From Streptococcus cuniculi (lineage in GTDB: Bacteria > Bacillota > Bacilli > Lactobacillales > Streptococcaceae), in contig NZ_MSJM01000004.1 in NCBI RefSeq assembly GCF_001921845.1, positions 1 through 64,000 on the forward strand: a stretch of 64,000 nt of DNA, given 5' to 3'. Shown in pieces: positions 27,602 to 37,689 of the stretch. The position numbers and the translations under genes were made by a program. The first letter of the stretch is position 1. Each line of letters starts with the position of its first letter. The notes under the pieces are model-generated. The model did not search any database. It was not told where the DNA came from and saw nothing but the letters and a program-made list of their open reading frames with translations.

Positions 27602-28249
27602 TTAATGCGTCTCTCCGCCGATGGCTTTGACATCTTCCTTATCGTGGTAGGAAACAATGGCTGCGATAGCTGCTTCGATTCCCTTGATAATGTCTGCTAG
27701 CCCCATTGAAGCAGTATTTGGCTTATCGACGACCTGCTCGGTCATAAATGGAATGTGCATGAATCCAGCTTTTAAGCCTGGGAATTTCTTATCTGCCAAG
27801 TACAAGGCTTGATACATCAAGTGGTTGCAAACAAAGGTCCCTGCGGTGTTTGATACAGAAGCTGGTAGACCTGCTGCTTTGATGGCTTCGACCATCGCCT
27901 TGATTGGCAGGGTCGTGAAGTAGGCAGCTTCTCCATCTTCCCGAATGGCAATATCGATTGGCTGATTGCCATCATTATCGGGAATGCGGGCATCGTCTTG
28001 GTTGATCGCCACCCGTTCTGGTGTTAGACCAAAGCGACCACCTGCTTGACCGATACAAAGTACGACATCTGGCTGGTAGGCAGCAATTTTTTCTTCCAAT
28101 ACTTGGGCGGATTTGTAAAAAACAGTCGGAACTTCTACCCAGTTGACTTGTGCACCTGCAATGCTTGCTGGCAGCTGTTTCACAGCCTCTAGGGCTGGAT
28201 TGACGGGTTCACCGCCAAAAGGATCAAAACCTGTTACGAGAATTTTCAT
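27602..28249 (-). CDS. pcp: Pyrrolidone-carboxylate peptidase
   Basis: Cysteine peptidase that removes N-terminal pyroglutamate. The 215-residue product starts [19 protein letters not shown], has the catalytic Glu region with [10 protein letters not shown] and the catalytic Cys in [13 protein letters not shown], and His in GFMHIPF. It is last in an operon with two transporter-like genes (DUF979 and DUF969), which fits uptake and use of pyroglutamyl compounds. Confidence 0.96.
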   Translation of the reverse strand: MKILVTGFDPFGGEPVNPALEAVKQLPASIAGAQVNWVEVPTVFYKSAQVLEEKIAAYQPDVVLCIGQAGGRFGLTPERVAINQDDARIPDNDGNQPIDIAIREDGEAAYFTTLPIKAMVEAIKAAGLPASVSNTAGTFVCNHLMYQALYLADKKFPGLKAGFMHIPFMTEQVVDKPNTASMGLADIIKGIEAAIAAIVSYHDKEDVKAIGGETH

Positions 28250-28294
28250 GGGGATACTCCTTTTCTCTTTTTCTAAAACGAATGGTTCAGAGGA

Positions 28295-29221
28295 TTAAAA
28301 CGCCAAGACATACATTAGTACAATATGGACGACAATCATGATGAGGGCAACCGGCGCCTGCACTTTGATAACGCCATTCTTATCTTTCATATCGAGCAGG
28401 GCTGCCGGCAAGGCGTTAAAGTTGGCTGCCATAGGGGTCAACAAGGTACCACAGTAACCTGCTGTCATGGCAAAGGCACTGGCAATAATCGGATCAGCTC
28501 CCAAAGCAAAGACGAATGGCACGCCGACACCTGCTGTAATCACGGTAAAGGCTGCAAAGGCATTTCCCATAATCATGGTGAAAACCACCATTCCAAGGAC
28601 ATAGGCCACAACACCAAAGAATCGACTACCATCTGGCACAAAACCACTGATGAGGTCCGAAATGACCGTTCCCACACCTGCTAGGGTAAAGATGGCACCC
28701 AAGGCTGCGAGCAGCTGAGGCAGAATACTGCTGGTTGAGGTCAATTGGATCATGCGGTTATTTTCTGCCAACAATTCTTTCGGCTTAGCACGAGTCACTA
28801 GGACAATAACAATCGTCGCGATAAGGGCTCCAATTCCAACGGAAACTGAACTTAGTTTCGGATAGAATCTTGCAACCAAAAAGGCAACTACAGCTAGTGT
28901 AATTACTGGAACAAAGATGGCAAAACCGAGTTTTTGAGACGACTCTTCTGCTTTTTCTTCATTCAGAGTTGGGAGCTTGCCGATTTTTACCTGCTTCAAG
29001 AGGGTTAGCATCGCAAGGACAACCACTAAGATTCCTGTAACAAGAGGGGGAATGTAGCTACCGCCGACAAAAATAACTCCCAAGATTCCCCAAAACAAGC
29101 CTGTTCCAATGCGTGCTTCGTTACTGTCGTCTTTGAAGGCACAGTAGGCTGTATGGAGCAATTGCAAGCCCATGACCACATAGGCAATTTCTAATAAGGT
29201 TGGTACAAGTGTTTCCATCAT
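28295..29221 (-). CDS. DUF979 family membrane protein
   Basis: A 308-residue membrane protein with about nine hydrophobic helices, including GILGVIFVGGSYIPPLVTG and TAGYCGTLLTPMAANFNALP. It matches my memory of DUF979, always paired with DUF969 and often with pcp, and proposed to carry 5-oxoproline or similar substrates. It begins 6 bases after the DUF969 stop. Confidence 0.85.
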   Translation of the reverse strand: MMETLVPTLLEIAYVVMGLQLLHTAYCAFKDDSNEARIGTGLFWGILGVIFVGGSYIPPLVTGILVVVLAMLTLLKQVKIGKLPTLNEEKAEESSQKLGFAIFVPVITLAVVAFLVARFYPKLSSVSVGIGALIATIVIVLVTRAKPKELLAENNRMIQLTSTSSILPQLLAALGAIFTLAGVGTVISDLISGFVPDGSRFFGVVAYVLGMVVFTMIMGNAFAAFTVITAGVGVPFVFALGADPIIASAFAMTAGYCGTLLTPMAANFNALPAALLDMKDKNGVIKVQAPVALIMIVVHIVLMYVLAF

Positions 29222-29227
29222 CTCCTC

Positions 29228-29899
29228 CTATTTCTGATGCTTTCTTTGCAATTTCTTATCAAACAAGTAGTTGGAGATTAGAACAACCACCAAGGCAACT
29301 CCTGCGATAATCAGCGAGGTAAGAGCAAGTCCTGCATTGTTTTCTTCGTAACCTAGGGAGGTCAAGGTGCCACTAATCAGCAAGATTCCTGCTGCACCTG
29401 AAAAGGTATTTTGACCAAAGAAGTTACCGAAGTTTTCGCTGGCTGCTGCACGGCCTTTTAATTCTTCAATCTCATCGTCTGACAAATCATCGTATTTCGC
29501 CTGTGCTGCTGCCTGTCCCATCGGCTCAACCAAGGGACGAACAAACTGCGGATGTCCCCCTAAGCGGATGGAAAAGAGACCGCAAATCAAACGAAGCAAG
29601 ACATAGAGGCTGTAAAAAGCGCCTGCTGTTAGAGACTTGATAGACTTCATCATCCGAATCGCGCGGTGGCGCAAGCCGTATTTTTCAGCCAATCCAACCA
29701 AAGGAAGTGTCAACAAGAAAATCGTTACCACACGTTGAGAGGTGAAATTTTCTCCCAAAACGGTGAGAAACTCAATCAATGACATTCCTGACACAAGGGC
29801 AGTTACAAGACCTGCCACAACAACTGTCGCAATCGCATCAAATTTTAAGACAAAGCCGAAAACAATGATGACAATTCCGATTAATTTAATCCATTCCAT
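29228..29899 (-). CDS. DUF969 family membrane protein
   Basis: A 223-residue membrane protein with helices at about 5-40, 60-80, 90-110, 165-185 and 190-213, and the conserved LGGHPQFVRPLVEPM segment between them. It is the partner of the DUF979 protein and first gene of the DUF969-DUF979-pcp operon. Transport is inferred from the association, not shown. Confidence 0.85.
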   Translation of the reverse strand: MEWIKLIGIVIIVFGFVLKFDAIATVVVAGLVTALVSGMSLIEFLTVLGENFTSQRVVTIFLLTLPLVGLAEKYGLRHRAIRMMKSIKSLTAGAFYSLYVLLRLICGLFSIRLGGHPQFVRPLVEPMGQAAAQAKYDDLSDDEIEELKGRAAASENFGNFFGQNTFSGAAGILLISGTLTSLGYEENNAGLALTSLIIAGVALVVVLISNYLFDKKLQRKHQK

Positions 29900-29969
29900 A
29901 ATGAATCTCCTTTCTTATATATTATTATACCCTTTTTTCCAAATAATTGAAATTTCCTTACCTGCTTTC

Positions 29970-30722
29970 CTAGTTCTTGCTTAAAATGCCATAATGGAAT
30001 TTCTGATTGGGACGTACTAGGCGCGTAAAACCGAGGTCTTCAAAAATCCTATCTCTGAAATGGGCCTTGAGAATAATCTTTTCTCTGGCTACTCGCTTGG
30101 CTTCTTCCAAAAGTTCTTCTGTTAAGCGTGACGGATTGGCAAGTCCTGCAAGACCTGATAAGTTCTGTGATTCACGAATCGTTTCAGAAAACATGGGGTC
30201 AAAATAAAGCACGTTAAAGGACTGACTGGGTTGCTGGCGTAAAAAGGAGAGGCTATCCATTTCGACGACCTTAATCGAGCGCATGGCGGAGTTGACTGCC
30301 TCATTTCCCGTATCCAACTCCTGCAACCCCCGGCTGACAATAAAGGCAATCAGGCGAGACGATTCGACCGCAGTCACCTGATGACCTGCGCTTGCCATGA
30401 CGATGCTGTCAGAAGCTAATCCCATCGTGCAGTCACAAATCGTCTTGGGTCCTTCTCCGATTATCTCTAGCAAGGGGTCCCGCCCAGATTTGATGCGTAA
30501 AAGGGCTGTATCTGGGTGGAAAAAGAGGCGCTCGCCTCCTACTTGCTCAAAGACCAGTTTATCCTGATAGAGGACCAAGACATGACCGTAGCGCTCTTGT
30601 AATTTCTTGACTGCATCTTTCCTGCGCTCCACATAGGGCACACCAAAAGATTGGGCAAGAGCTTTTGCACGCGCTACTAGTTCTTCATTCATACCGAGAC
30701 TTGTTGTAACAATCCATTTCAT
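29970..30722 (-). CDS. RsmJ-like SAM-dependent methyltransferase
   Basis: A 250-residue class I methyltransferase. The cofactor site is TICDCTMGLASDSIVMASAG and the catalytic-type motif is YFDPMFS near residue 175. It resembles the RsmJ family (16S rRNA m2G1516 in E. coli), although Gram-positive members are less studied. The start codon has no ribosome site. Instead a promoter -10 ends 6 bases before the ATG, so the mRNA is probably leaderless. Confidence 0.8.
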   Translation of the reverse strand: MKWIVTTSLGMNEELVARAKALAQSFGVPYVERRKDAVKKLQERYGHVLVLYQDKLVFEQVGGERLFFHPDTALLRIKSGRDPLLEIIGEGPKTICDCTMGLASDSIVMASAGHQVTAVESSRLIAFIVSRGLQELDTGNEAVNSAMRSIKVVEMDSLSFLRQQPSQSFNVLYFDPMFSETIRESQNLSGLAGLANPSRLTEELLEEAKRVAREKIILKAHFRDRIFEDLGFTRLVRPNQKFHYGILSKN

Positions 30723-30728
30723 ACTGCT

Positions 30729-30757
30729 AGTATAGCAAAAAAGATGATTTCTGTCGA
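30729..30757 (-). promoter_or_regulatory. Promoter of the methyltransferase gene, leaderless layout
   Basis: TCGACA (30757-30752), a 17-base spacer, and TGCTATACT (extended -10; hexamer 30734-30729). Only AGCAGT separates the -10 from the ATG, so transcription should start at or next to the A of the start codon. Confidence 0.75.
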
Positions 30758-30766
30758 AATCATCTT
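30741..30766 (-). terminator. Terminator of the pyrimidine operon
   Basis: AAGATGATTT / AAATCATCTT 10-bp stem with TTTTTT after it on the minus strand, 280 bases past carB. The -35 of the next promoter lies in its loop. Confidence 0.75.
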
Positions 30767-31048
30767 GTATCGTTGGTTATTCAGTATCCATACTTCCCTT
30801 TTTGATTGTTTTTTAGGTAGTGCGGACGCAAGCAGCCTTCTTCACGAAATGCTCACTTTTGAGCCTAAATCTCAAAAGTGACGTTCTTAGCAACAGAAAA
30901 ATAGTTATTGCTAAGAATTCCACTACGGCGAAACAACCAGCTTTAGGCTCACTTCGTTCGCTTCCTCTATCAATCCAGTAGATACCAACACAGTTGATGA
31001 GCGGACACAACTAGTCACTGACCAAGAAACAATAGCTGTTGGCTCATC
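30767..31048. repeat. Spacer after carB with BOX-like repeat core
   Basis: No gene is seen. TTTTTTAGGTAGTGCGGACG at about 30809-30828 resembles the TTAGGTGGTGCGGACGG core found at 11.6 and 40.8 kb. Further on, ACTTTTGAG / CTCAAAAGT and CTTAGCAA / TTGCTAAG inverted repeats form hairpins. It looks like a decayed member of the same repeat family. Confidence 0.5.
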
Positions 31049-34000
31049 CTAAATCGCATTTGTCGTAAAGCTGCGGCTTTCGAGCACTTGTAGCATGGCA
31101 TCTGCTGTATCAAGGGCTGTAAAGAGCGGTGTGCCTGTTTCAATAGCAGAGCTCCGAATGATTTGTCCGTCTCCTTCTGCCACACGTTTGGTTCCGACCG
31201 TATTGATAATGGCCTGAACCTGTCCCTTACGGACAAGGCTAGGAATATCATTGTCTTCTCCTTCGCCCAGTTTATTGACAGCGATGGATTCGACCCCATT
31301 TTCCCTGAAGAATGCGCTCGTACCTTCTGTGGCAAAGATACCATAGCCAATCGCTTCAAAGCGTTTTGCAAGACCGAGTGCTTCTTCTTTCGTCTCATCA
31401 GCGATGGTAAAGACGACATTTCCATATTCTTCCAAGTGGAAATGACTGGCTTCAAAGGCCTTGTAGAGGGCTTTTTCAAGGGTTGTATCTGTTCCCATGA
31501 CCTCACCAGTCGATTTCATTTCAGGACCTAATAGGCTATCGACTTTTGCGAGCTTGGTAAAGGAGAAGACAGGGGCTTTCACGTGAACATTGGCGGACTC
31601 TGGATACAAGCCATCAGCATAGCCCAAGTCTTCCAAGGTTTGACCCAAGATGAGCTTGGTTGCCACCTGCGCCATTGGGACATCGGTTACTTTCGACAAG
31701 AATGGCACGGTACGGCTGGCACGCGGATTGACCTCGATAACATAGACTGTTTCGTCCTTGATGACAAATTGAATATTCATCATTCCGATACAGTTGAGCC
31801 CAATCGCCAAACGCTTGGTATAGTCGGCAATCGTCGCTTGAATATCTGCGGATAAGGTCTGCGGAGGATATACCGCCATCGAGTCTCCAGAGTGGACACC
31901 TGCACGTTCGATATGCTCCATAATCCCCGGAATGAGGACATCTTTACCATCAGAAATGGCATCCACCTCGCACTCCCGTCCGACAATGTAAGAATCGACA
32001 AGAACAGGGTGTTCAGGGCTTGCTTTCACAGCTGTCCGCATGTAGCTGCGTAAATCCGTCTCATTTTCAACGATTTCCATAGCGCGGCCACCAAGGACAT
32101 AGGACGGACGCACCAGAACAGGAAAGCCAATCTTGCGGGCTGCTGCTACGGCTTCTTCCTCGTTGGTCGCGGTTTGCCCCGGTGGTTGTGGAATCCCAAG
32201 GTCTTTCAAGGCCTTTTCAAACAAATCACGGTCTTCTGCACGGTCCAAGTCTGCTACTTGGGTACCGATAATCCGCACACCTGCCTTGGACAATGGCTCT
32301 GCCAAGTTAATCGCAGTCTGTCCACCGAACTGGACAATGACACCGATCGGCTGCTCTAACTCTATCACGTTCATGACATCTTCAAACGTTAGAGGCTCAA
32401 AATAGAGCTTGTCTGACACAGAGAAATCAGTCGATACTGTCTCTGGATTTGAGTTCATGATAATGGCTTCATAGCCTGCTGCCTGAATGGCTTTCACCGA
32501 ATGAACTGTCGCATAGTCAAACTCGACCCCTTGACCAATCCGAATCGGACCTGACCCCAAGACGAGGACGGATTCTCTCTCTGAACGAATGGACTCATTT
32601 TCCCACTCATAGGTCGAGTAGAAATAGGGTGTTGCACTTTCAAATTCAGCCGCACAGGTATCGACCATCTTATAAACTGGAACAATCCCCTGTTCCAAAC
32701 GGAACTGGCGGACTTGCTCTGGGCTTTGCTGCCACAATTCGGCAATCTTGCGGTCTGCAAATCCATTTTGCTTGGCCGTTTTCAGAACATCTGCATTTCC
32801 GACATTGGTTGCTAATACTGCTTCTAGCTCGATGATATGGAGCAGTTTATCCAAGAAAAAGACATCAATTTTGGTCAGATTGGCAATTTCTTCAACGGTA
32901 AAGCCGCGGCGCAGTGCTTCAGAAACATAGAAGAGACGGTCATCTTGTGCCTTAACAATCTTTTCAATCAGCACATCATCGGTCACCTCTACCAATTCTT
33001 TCATTTCGTTGTGGTAGACACCGATTTCAAGCGAACGGCAGGCTTTCAAGAGACTTTCTTCAATGGTGCGCCCAATCGCCATGACCTCACCAGTTGCCTT
33101 CATCTGGGTCCCCAAACGGCGCTCACCCTTTTCAAATTTATCAAATGGGAAACGTGGGATTTTGGCGACCACATAATCCAACGCAGGCTCAAACATGGCA
33201 TAGGTAGAGCCTGTCACAGGGTTTATCATCTCATCTAAGGTCAAGCCAACCGCAATCTTGGCAGCGAGTTTGGCAATCGGGTACCCTGTCGCTTTTGAAG
33301 CAAGGGCAGATGAGCGAGACACACGCGGATTGACCTCGATGACATAGTATTTGAAGCTATGTGGATCAAGGGCCAACTGGACATTACAGCCCCCTTCAAT
33401 CTTAAGAGCACGGATAATGCTCAAGCTGGCATCGCGCAGCATTTGGTTTTCAATGTCTGATAGGGTTTGAGTGGGGGCAAATACGATGGAATCTCCCGTA
33501 TGAATCCCCACAGGGTCAAAGTTTTCCATGTTACACACGACAAGGGCATTGTCTGCACTATCGCGCATCACTTCGTATTCGATTTCCTTAAAACCTGCAA
33601 TCGACCGCTCAATCAAACACTGGGTCACAGGAGACAATTTCAAACCGTTTTCCGCAATTTCACGGAGTTCTTCTTCATTGGCACACATACCGCCACCTGT
33701 TCCCCCGAGGGTAAAGGCAGGACGGACAATGACTGGATAGCCGATAGTGCTAGCAAAGGCGATGGCTTCTTCGACGGTATTGACAATCTCCGATTCAGGG
33801 ATTGGTTGCCCCAAATCTTCCATCAATTGCTTGAACAAATCACGGTCTTCTGCTTGGTCAATGGCCGACAATTTAGTACCGAGGAGTTCCACTCCTAGCT
33901 CGTCCAAGATGCCTGCTTTGGACAATTCCATGGCCATATTCAGCCCTGTCTGACCACCGAGCGTTGGCAAAAGGGCATCGGGTCTTTCTTTTCGTAAAAT

Positions 34001-34228
34001 CCGAGACACAAATTCAAAAGTAATCGGCTCAATGTAGACCTTGTCTGCAATTTCCTTATCCGTCATAATCGTCGCTGGATTTGAATTGACCAAGACAACG
34101 CTATAGCCTTCTTCCTTCAAAGCAAGACAAGCCTGCGTCCCCGCATAATCAAACTCAGCCGCCTGACCAATAATAATCGGACCAGACCCAATCACCATAA
34201 TCTTCTTAATATCACTACGTTTTGGCAT
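31049..34228 (-). CDS. carB: Carbamoyl-phosphate synthase large subunit
   Basis: Makes carbamoyl phosphate from ammonia, bicarbonate and two ATP for pyrimidine and arginine synthesis. The 1059-residue product starts [17 protein letters not shown] and has two homologous ATP-grasp halves (each opening with VxGSGPIxIGQxxEFDYA) and a C-terminal MGS-like regulatory domain. The frame is open 21 codons further, but MPKRSDI is the family start. There is no clear ribosome site before it. Confidence 0.96.
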   Translation of the reverse strand: MPKRSDIKKIMVIGSGPIIIGQAAEFDYAGTQACLALKEEGYSVVLVNSNPATIMTDKEIADKVYIEPITFEFVSRILRKERPDALLPTLGGQTGLNMAMELSKAGILDELGVELLGTKLSAIDQAEDRDLFKQLMEDLGQPIPESEIVNTVEEAIAFASTIGYPVIVRPAFTLGGTGGGMCANEEELREIAENGLKLSPVTQCLIERSIAGFKEIEYEVMRDSADNALVVCNMENFDPVGIHTGDSIVFAPTQTLSDIENQMLRDASLSIIRALKIEGGCNVQLALDPHSFKYYVIEVNPRVSRSSALASKATGYPIAKLAAKIAVGLTLDEMINPVTGSTYAMFEPALDYVVAKIPRFPFDKFEKGERRLGTQMKATGEVMAIGRTIEESLLKACRSLEIGVYHNEMKELVEVTDDVLIEKIVKAQDDRLFYVSEALRRGFTVEEIANLTKIDVFFLDKLLHIIELEAVLATNVGNADVLKTAKQNGFADRKIAELWQQSPEQVRQFRLEQGIVPVYKMVDTCAAEFESATPYFYSTYEWENESIRSERESVLVLGSGPIRIGQGVEFDYATVHSVKAIQAAGYEAIIMNSNPETVSTDFSVSDKLYFEPLTFEDVMNVIELEQPIGVIVQFGGQTAINLAEPLSKAGVRIIGTQVADLDRAEDRDLFEKALKDLGIPQPPGQTATNEEEAVAAARKIGFPVLVRPSYVLGGRAMEIVENETDLRSYMRTAVKASPEHPVLVDSYIVGRECEVDAISDGKDVLIPGIMEHIERAGVHSGDSMAVYPPQTLSADIQATIADYTKRLAIGLNCIGMMNIQFVIKDETVYVIEVNPRASRTVPFLSKVTDVPMAQVATKLILGQTLEDLGYADGLYPESANVHVKAPVFSFTKLAKVDSLLGPEMKSTGEVMGTDTTLEKALYKAFEASHFHLEEYGNVVFTIADETKEEALGLAKRFEAIGYGIFATEGTSAFFRENGVESIAVNKLGEGEDNDIPSLVRKGQVQAIINTVGTKRVAEGDGQIIRSSAIETGTPLFTALDTADAMLQVLESRSFTTNAI

Positions 34229-34436
34229 AATGTATGATACAAACGCCGTCAAGCGAGACAAAGGAAAATAGGAAAGTCGGCGCAGACGCATGAGCGTCTA
34301 GACGAACTTTATCTTTTTACGTAGTCTCGTAGGCGTGTTCGATTCAGCAACTTCAGTCGTTTCTAACGCAATTTGCTAAGTCGAACCTGTATCTTCTCCT
34401 TTCTATTCGTCAGCTCTCTGGCTGCCATTAAATATG
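34229..34436 (-). other. Unusually long carA-carB spacer
   Basis: 208 bases without a gene, although carA and carB usually nearly touch. It contains the palindrome GACGCATGAGCGTC and, just before carB, TTGTCT (34261-34256), a 16-base spacer and TATCAT (34239-34234), five bases from the carB ATG. This could be an extra promoter. Confidence 0.4.
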
Positions 34437-35525
34437 TTATTTCTTACCTGTCTCTGCTTGAAAGGCATCGATCAATTCCATGAAATCATCAAATAAGTAG
34501 CTGGCATCATGTGGTCCAGGTGCCGCATCTGGGTGGAATTGAACAGAAAAGGCTGGTTGATAACGGTGGCGAACACCTTCGACCGATTTGTCGTTGATTT
34601 CTTCATGGGTAATCATCAGACAGTCTGGCAAGTCCTCACGAGACACCGCAAAGCCGTGGTTTTGGGAGGTGAAATCGACACGCCCCGTTGCAATTTCCCG
34701 CACGGCATGGTTAAAGCCACGGTGACCAAATTTCATCTTGTAGGTGCTTGCTCCATTGGCCTTGGCCAACAACTGATGTCCCATACAGATTCCAAAAATC
34801 GGGATTTTCCCTTGAATGCCACGAATCATCTCCAAGGCTTCTGGTACATCATCTGGATCACCAGGGCCGTTCGATAGCATGACACCGTCTGGAGAGAGGT
34901 TCAAAATCTCCTCAGCGGTCGTATCAAATGGCACTACGGTAATGTTGCAGTCCCGCTTTGACAATTCCCGCAAAATCGAATGTTTGAGACCAAAGTCCAC
35001 CAAGACGATATTGCGTCCAATTCCTGGTGCAGGATAGGCTGTTTTGGTTGAAACTTGTGCGATATTATTGGTTGGCAATACCGTTGCTCGCAATTGATCG
35101 GACAGGTGCTCGACCGAGTCCCCCTTGTCTGCCAAGGTCGCTCTCATGGTTCCATGCTGACGGATAATCTTGGTGAGCGCACGCGTGTCAATCCCTGCAA
35201 TTCCCGGAATTTTCTTGGCTTTTAAAAACTCATCCAAGGTCAATTGATTGCGCCAGTTGCTAGCACGCCGTGCCCATTCACGAACGACAACCCCCTTACA
35301 GGTCGGAGTAATAGACTCATAATCGTCCCGATTGACCCCGTAATTTCCCACCAAGGGATAGGTGAACGTCAAAATCTGCCCGTTGTAGGACTGGTCTGTA
35401 ATGGACTCTTGGTAGCCTGTCATCCCTGTATTAAAGACAATCTCTCCCGTCACATCAATATCTGCTCCGAAGGCTTCGCCCTCGAAAATCGTTCCATCTT
35501 CTAAAATTAACAATCTTGTTGCCAT
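34437..35525 (-). CDS. carA: Carbamoyl-phosphate synthase small subunit
   Basis: Glutaminase subunit that passes ammonia to CarB. The 362-residue product has the N-terminal CarA domain ([15 protein letters not shown]) and a class I glutamine amidotransferase domain with catalytic Cys in [12 protein letters not shown] and the His/Glu pair in [26 protein letters not shown] stands before the ATG. Third gene of the pyr operon. Confidence 0.97.
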   Translation of the reverse strand: MATRLLILEDGTIFEGEAFGADIDVTGEIVFNTGMTGYQESITDQSYNGQILTFTYPLVGNYGVNRDDYESITPTCKGVVVREWARRASNWRNQLTLDEFLKAKKIPGIAGIDTRALTKIIRQHGTMRATLADKGDSVEHLSDQLRATVLPTNNIAQVSTKTAYPAPGIGRNIVLVDFGLKHSILRELSKRDCNITVVPFDTTAEEILNLSPDGVMLSNGPGDPDDVPEALEMIRGIQGKIPIFGICMGHQLLAKANGASTYKMKFGHRGFNHAVREIATGRVDFTSQNHGFAVSREDLPDCLMITHEEINDKSVEGVRHRYQPAFSVQFHPDAAPGPHDASYLFDDFMELIDAFQAETGKK

Positions 35526-35575
35526 CGTTTTCCTCCTCGTCTGCTCTCTCTGGAGCCTGTTAACGTTGTTAGTTA

Positions 35576-36508
35576 TTACTGGTTGGCTCTTGCATGTAAT
35601 ACCGCCTCTAAAATCGCCATTCTGACAAATACCCCATTTTGCATCTGGCGGACAATGCGTGATTTGGGTGCTTCGACCAAGGCGTCTGCAATTTCCACAT
35701 CCCGATTGACCGGAGCTGGGTGCATGATGATGGCGGATGCTTTCATACGCTCATAGCGTTCTTGCGTCAAGCCGTACAAGCGGTGATAGTCTTCTTTTGA
35801 AAAACTTTCATTGCCGTCATGGCGCTCATGCTGCACGCGCAAGAACATCAAGACATCTGCCTGCTCGACAATCTCATCGAGTGAAACATGCTGACCGTAG
35901 GCATCAAATTCTTCCGCATACCATTCGCGAGGTCCTGCAAAGAACAAGGTCGCTCCCAAGCGTTTCAAAATCTGCATATTGGACTTGGCGACTCGTGAGT
36001 GGGTCAAATCCCCTGCAATCATAATCTTCAAGCCCTCAAAGTGGCCAAATTCTTCATAAATGGTCATCAAATCCAACAAGGACTGACTAGGGTGCTGCCC
36101 CGAACCATCACCCCCATTGACAATCGATGCCGTAATGGTTGGGCTGTCGATGAGTGCCTGATAATAGTCCACTTCTGAATGCCTGATGACACAGATGTCC
36201 ACGCCCAAGGCACTCATGGTCAAAATCGTGTCATAGAGGGTCTCCCCCTTATTGACCGAACTGGTCTTGGCATCAAAATCAATCATGTTGAGGCCCAAGC
36301 GCAATTCCGCCATTTCAAAAGACTTATGAGTCCTTGTCGAGTCTTCAAAGAAAAGATTTGATACATAGGCCTCTTGCGAAATAGCCGCCCTTGCCTCTCC
36401 CTTTTTAAACGCCAAACCGCGCTGAATCAGCCCCATCACTTCTTGACTTGACAGACTTTCCATGGTCACTACATGCGGGAGTGACACCTTTCCATCGATG
36501 ATTGCCAT
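35576..36508 (-). CDS. pyrB: Aspartate carbamoyltransferase catalytic subunit
   Basis: Joins carbamoyl phosphate and aspartate, the committed step of pyrimidine synthesis. The 310-residue product has the carbamoyl-phosphate motif [13 protein letters not shown], a [16 protein letters not shown] segment and [12 protein letters not shown]. It lies between pyrR and carA. Confidence 0.97.
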   Translation of the reverse strand: MAIIDGKVSLPHVVTMESLSSQEVMGLIQRGLAFKKGEARAAISQEAYVSNLFFEDSTRTHKSFEMAELRLGLNMIDFDAKTSSVNKGETLYDTILTMSALGVDICVIRHSEVDYYQALIDSPTITASIVNGGDGSGQHPSQSLLDLMTIYEEFGHFEGLKIMIAGDLTHSRVAKSNMQILKRLGATLFFAGPREWYAEEFDAYGQHVSLDEIVEQADVLMFLRVQHERHDGNESFSKEDYHRLYGLTQERYERMKASAIIMHPAPVNRDVEIADALVEAPKSRIVRQMQNGVFVRMAILEAVLHARANQ

Positions 36509-36521
36509 CTCACTCTACCTC

Positions 36522-37052
36522 TTATTTTGCCTCATTTGTATCGAGCAACAAGACCGAATCATTTCCGTCTGATTCGACCATGTGTACAATGATTTCTTCC
36601 GTCCGGCTGGTCGGAATGTTTTTTCCGACATAATCCGCCCGAATCGGCAACTCACGGTGTCCTCGGTCAACCAGAACTGCAAGGCTCACTCGTGCAGGAC
36701 GACCAAGAGAGACGATATTATCAATTGCCGCCCGAATGGTGCGCCCTGTATAGAGGACATCATCGACCAAAATGACATCACGGTCATTGACATCTGCTGT
36801 CATCACAGTCGTGTCTTCTTCAACTTTCATGTCATCACGGAAAGGTTTGGTATCAAGTTCACCGAGTGGCACTTCAATTCCTTCTAGCTGTTTCAACCGC
36901 TCTTGGATGCGCTTTGCGATATAAACCCCGCGCGTCTTAATCCCTGCTAAGACGATATTGTCCAAATTTTTATTGCGCTCGATAATCTCATAGGTAATCC
37001 GCGTGATGGCGCGTTTCATGGTCATATCATCAACTATTTCTTTGGTTTTCAT
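36522..37052 (-). CDS. pyrR: Bifunctional pyr operon attenuation regulator / uracil phosphoribosyltransferase
   Basis: Binds pyr mRNA when UMP is high and promotes termination; it also has weak UPRTase activity. The 176-residue product starts [23 protein letters not shown] and contains the PRPP motif [17 protein letters not shown]. The frame is open 32 codons upstream, running back through the attenuator, but the ATG at 37052 has AAAGGGG nearby and is the family start. It heads pyrR-pyrB-carA-carB. Confidence 0.96.
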   Translation of the reverse strand: MKTKEIVDDMTMKRAITRITYEIIERNKNLDNIVLAGIKTRGVYIAKRIQERLKQLEGIEVPLGELDTKPFRDDMKVEEDTTVMTADVNDRDVILVDDVLYTGRTIRAAIDNIVSLGRPARVSLAVLVDRGHRELPIRADYVGKNIPTSRTEEIIVHMVESDGNDSVLLLDTNEAK

Positions 37053-37078
37053 GAGTAACCCCTTTCTTGCCCAATGGC

Positions 37079-37285
37079 ACAAAAAAATCTCCTTGACACA
37101 AGGAGATTCCAGAAAATAAGGGGCGTGATAACCCGAACCCTGTAGCATGCATCCATCTTACGCCTTGCCTAATGGCAGTATAACCTGCGGCTCAAGACCG
37201 ATGAAGACCTATCTCGGAACGTTTCATCCAACCTGTTTTTAACTGTACTCCTTGCCTGTTTCACGGAACAGTCCTTAAAGGATTT
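37079..37285 (-). promoter_or_regulatory. PyrR-responsive attenuator (pyr leader)
   Basis: The leader of about 235 bases before pyrR ends in a terminator: AATCTCCTTG / CAAGGAGATT (37086-37108) with seven T after it on the minus strand. Upstream, CTGTTCCGTGAAACAGGCAA forms a stem-loop of the type bound by PyrR. Alternative pairings in the middle would form the antiterminator. The terminator is certain; the PyrR-binding loop is by analogy. Confidence 0.75.
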
Positions 37286-37294
37286 ATTGCTACT

Positions 37295-37323
37295 AGTATA
37301 CCAGAATTTTTCTCAAAAGACAA
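37295..37323 (-). promoter_or_regulatory. Promoter of the pyr operon
   Basis: TTGTCT (37323-37318), 17-base spacer, TATACT (37300-37295) with upstream TGG (extended -10). It lies just before the attenuator leader. Confidence 0.75.
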
Positions 37324-37378
37324 ATACTATATCGAAAATGACCATCCTAGTACCTATGTTCCATTTTGCTATTTTCTT

Positions 37379-37593
37379 ATACTCGTCAAAAATCAAATTC
37401 TGACGTCGTTAACTCACCTTGCTTCAACAGTCCGGTGGACTGTTGAAGGTTGGAAATAAGGATTATGTAATAATCCTCAGCTAACCTCAGTTCTACCTGC
37501 GGTTTCGAGGAGGCTAGCAAGGCTAGCCTTATCTCCAGCCTTTCACAATTCTCAATTGTGAAAGCTAGTCAGATTTTGATTTTTATAGAGTAT
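37379..37593. repeat. BOX-like element with four nested hairpins
   Basis: 215 bases bounded by inverted ends: ATACTCGTCAAAAATCAAA and TTGATTTTTATAGAGTAT. Inside are four perfect palindromes: TTCAACAGTCC (37423-37447), AGGATTAT (37459-37477), AGGCTAGC (37511-37529) and TTTCACAATT (37541-37563). The ends and the CCTGCGG segment resemble boxA and boxC of pneumococcal BOX elements. It lies between oppA and the pyr promoter. Confidence 0.65.
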
Positions 37594-37646
37594 TAGGTGG
37601 TGTGCACGGGTGTCACATTTTGATTTCTCTCCTTTAATTGGCATCA

Positions 37647-37682
37647 AAAAATAAGGACTGGCACTATTGTCCAATCCTTATC
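37647..37682 (-). terminator. Terminator of the oppA-type gene
   Basis: ATAAGGACTGG / CCAATCCTTAT stem with one wobble or mismatch, then TTTTTT on the minus strand. It starts 8 bases past the gene. Confidence 0.8.
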
Positions 37683-37689
37683 TCGCACC

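Noticed and set aside
30813..31010. 65-codon minus-strand frame in the carB downstream spacer
   Set aside because: It lies inside a BOX-like repeat with hairpins and has no ribosome site.
31015..31506. 163-codon minus-strand frame at the carB 3' end
   Set aside because: It overlaps carB in another frame on the same strand and has no ribosome site or recognisable protein; a shadow frame.
37379..37593. CRISPR-like appearance of closely spaced palindromes
   Set aside because: The palindromes differ from each other and there are no equal-length spacers, so this is a BOX-like element, not a CRISPR array.
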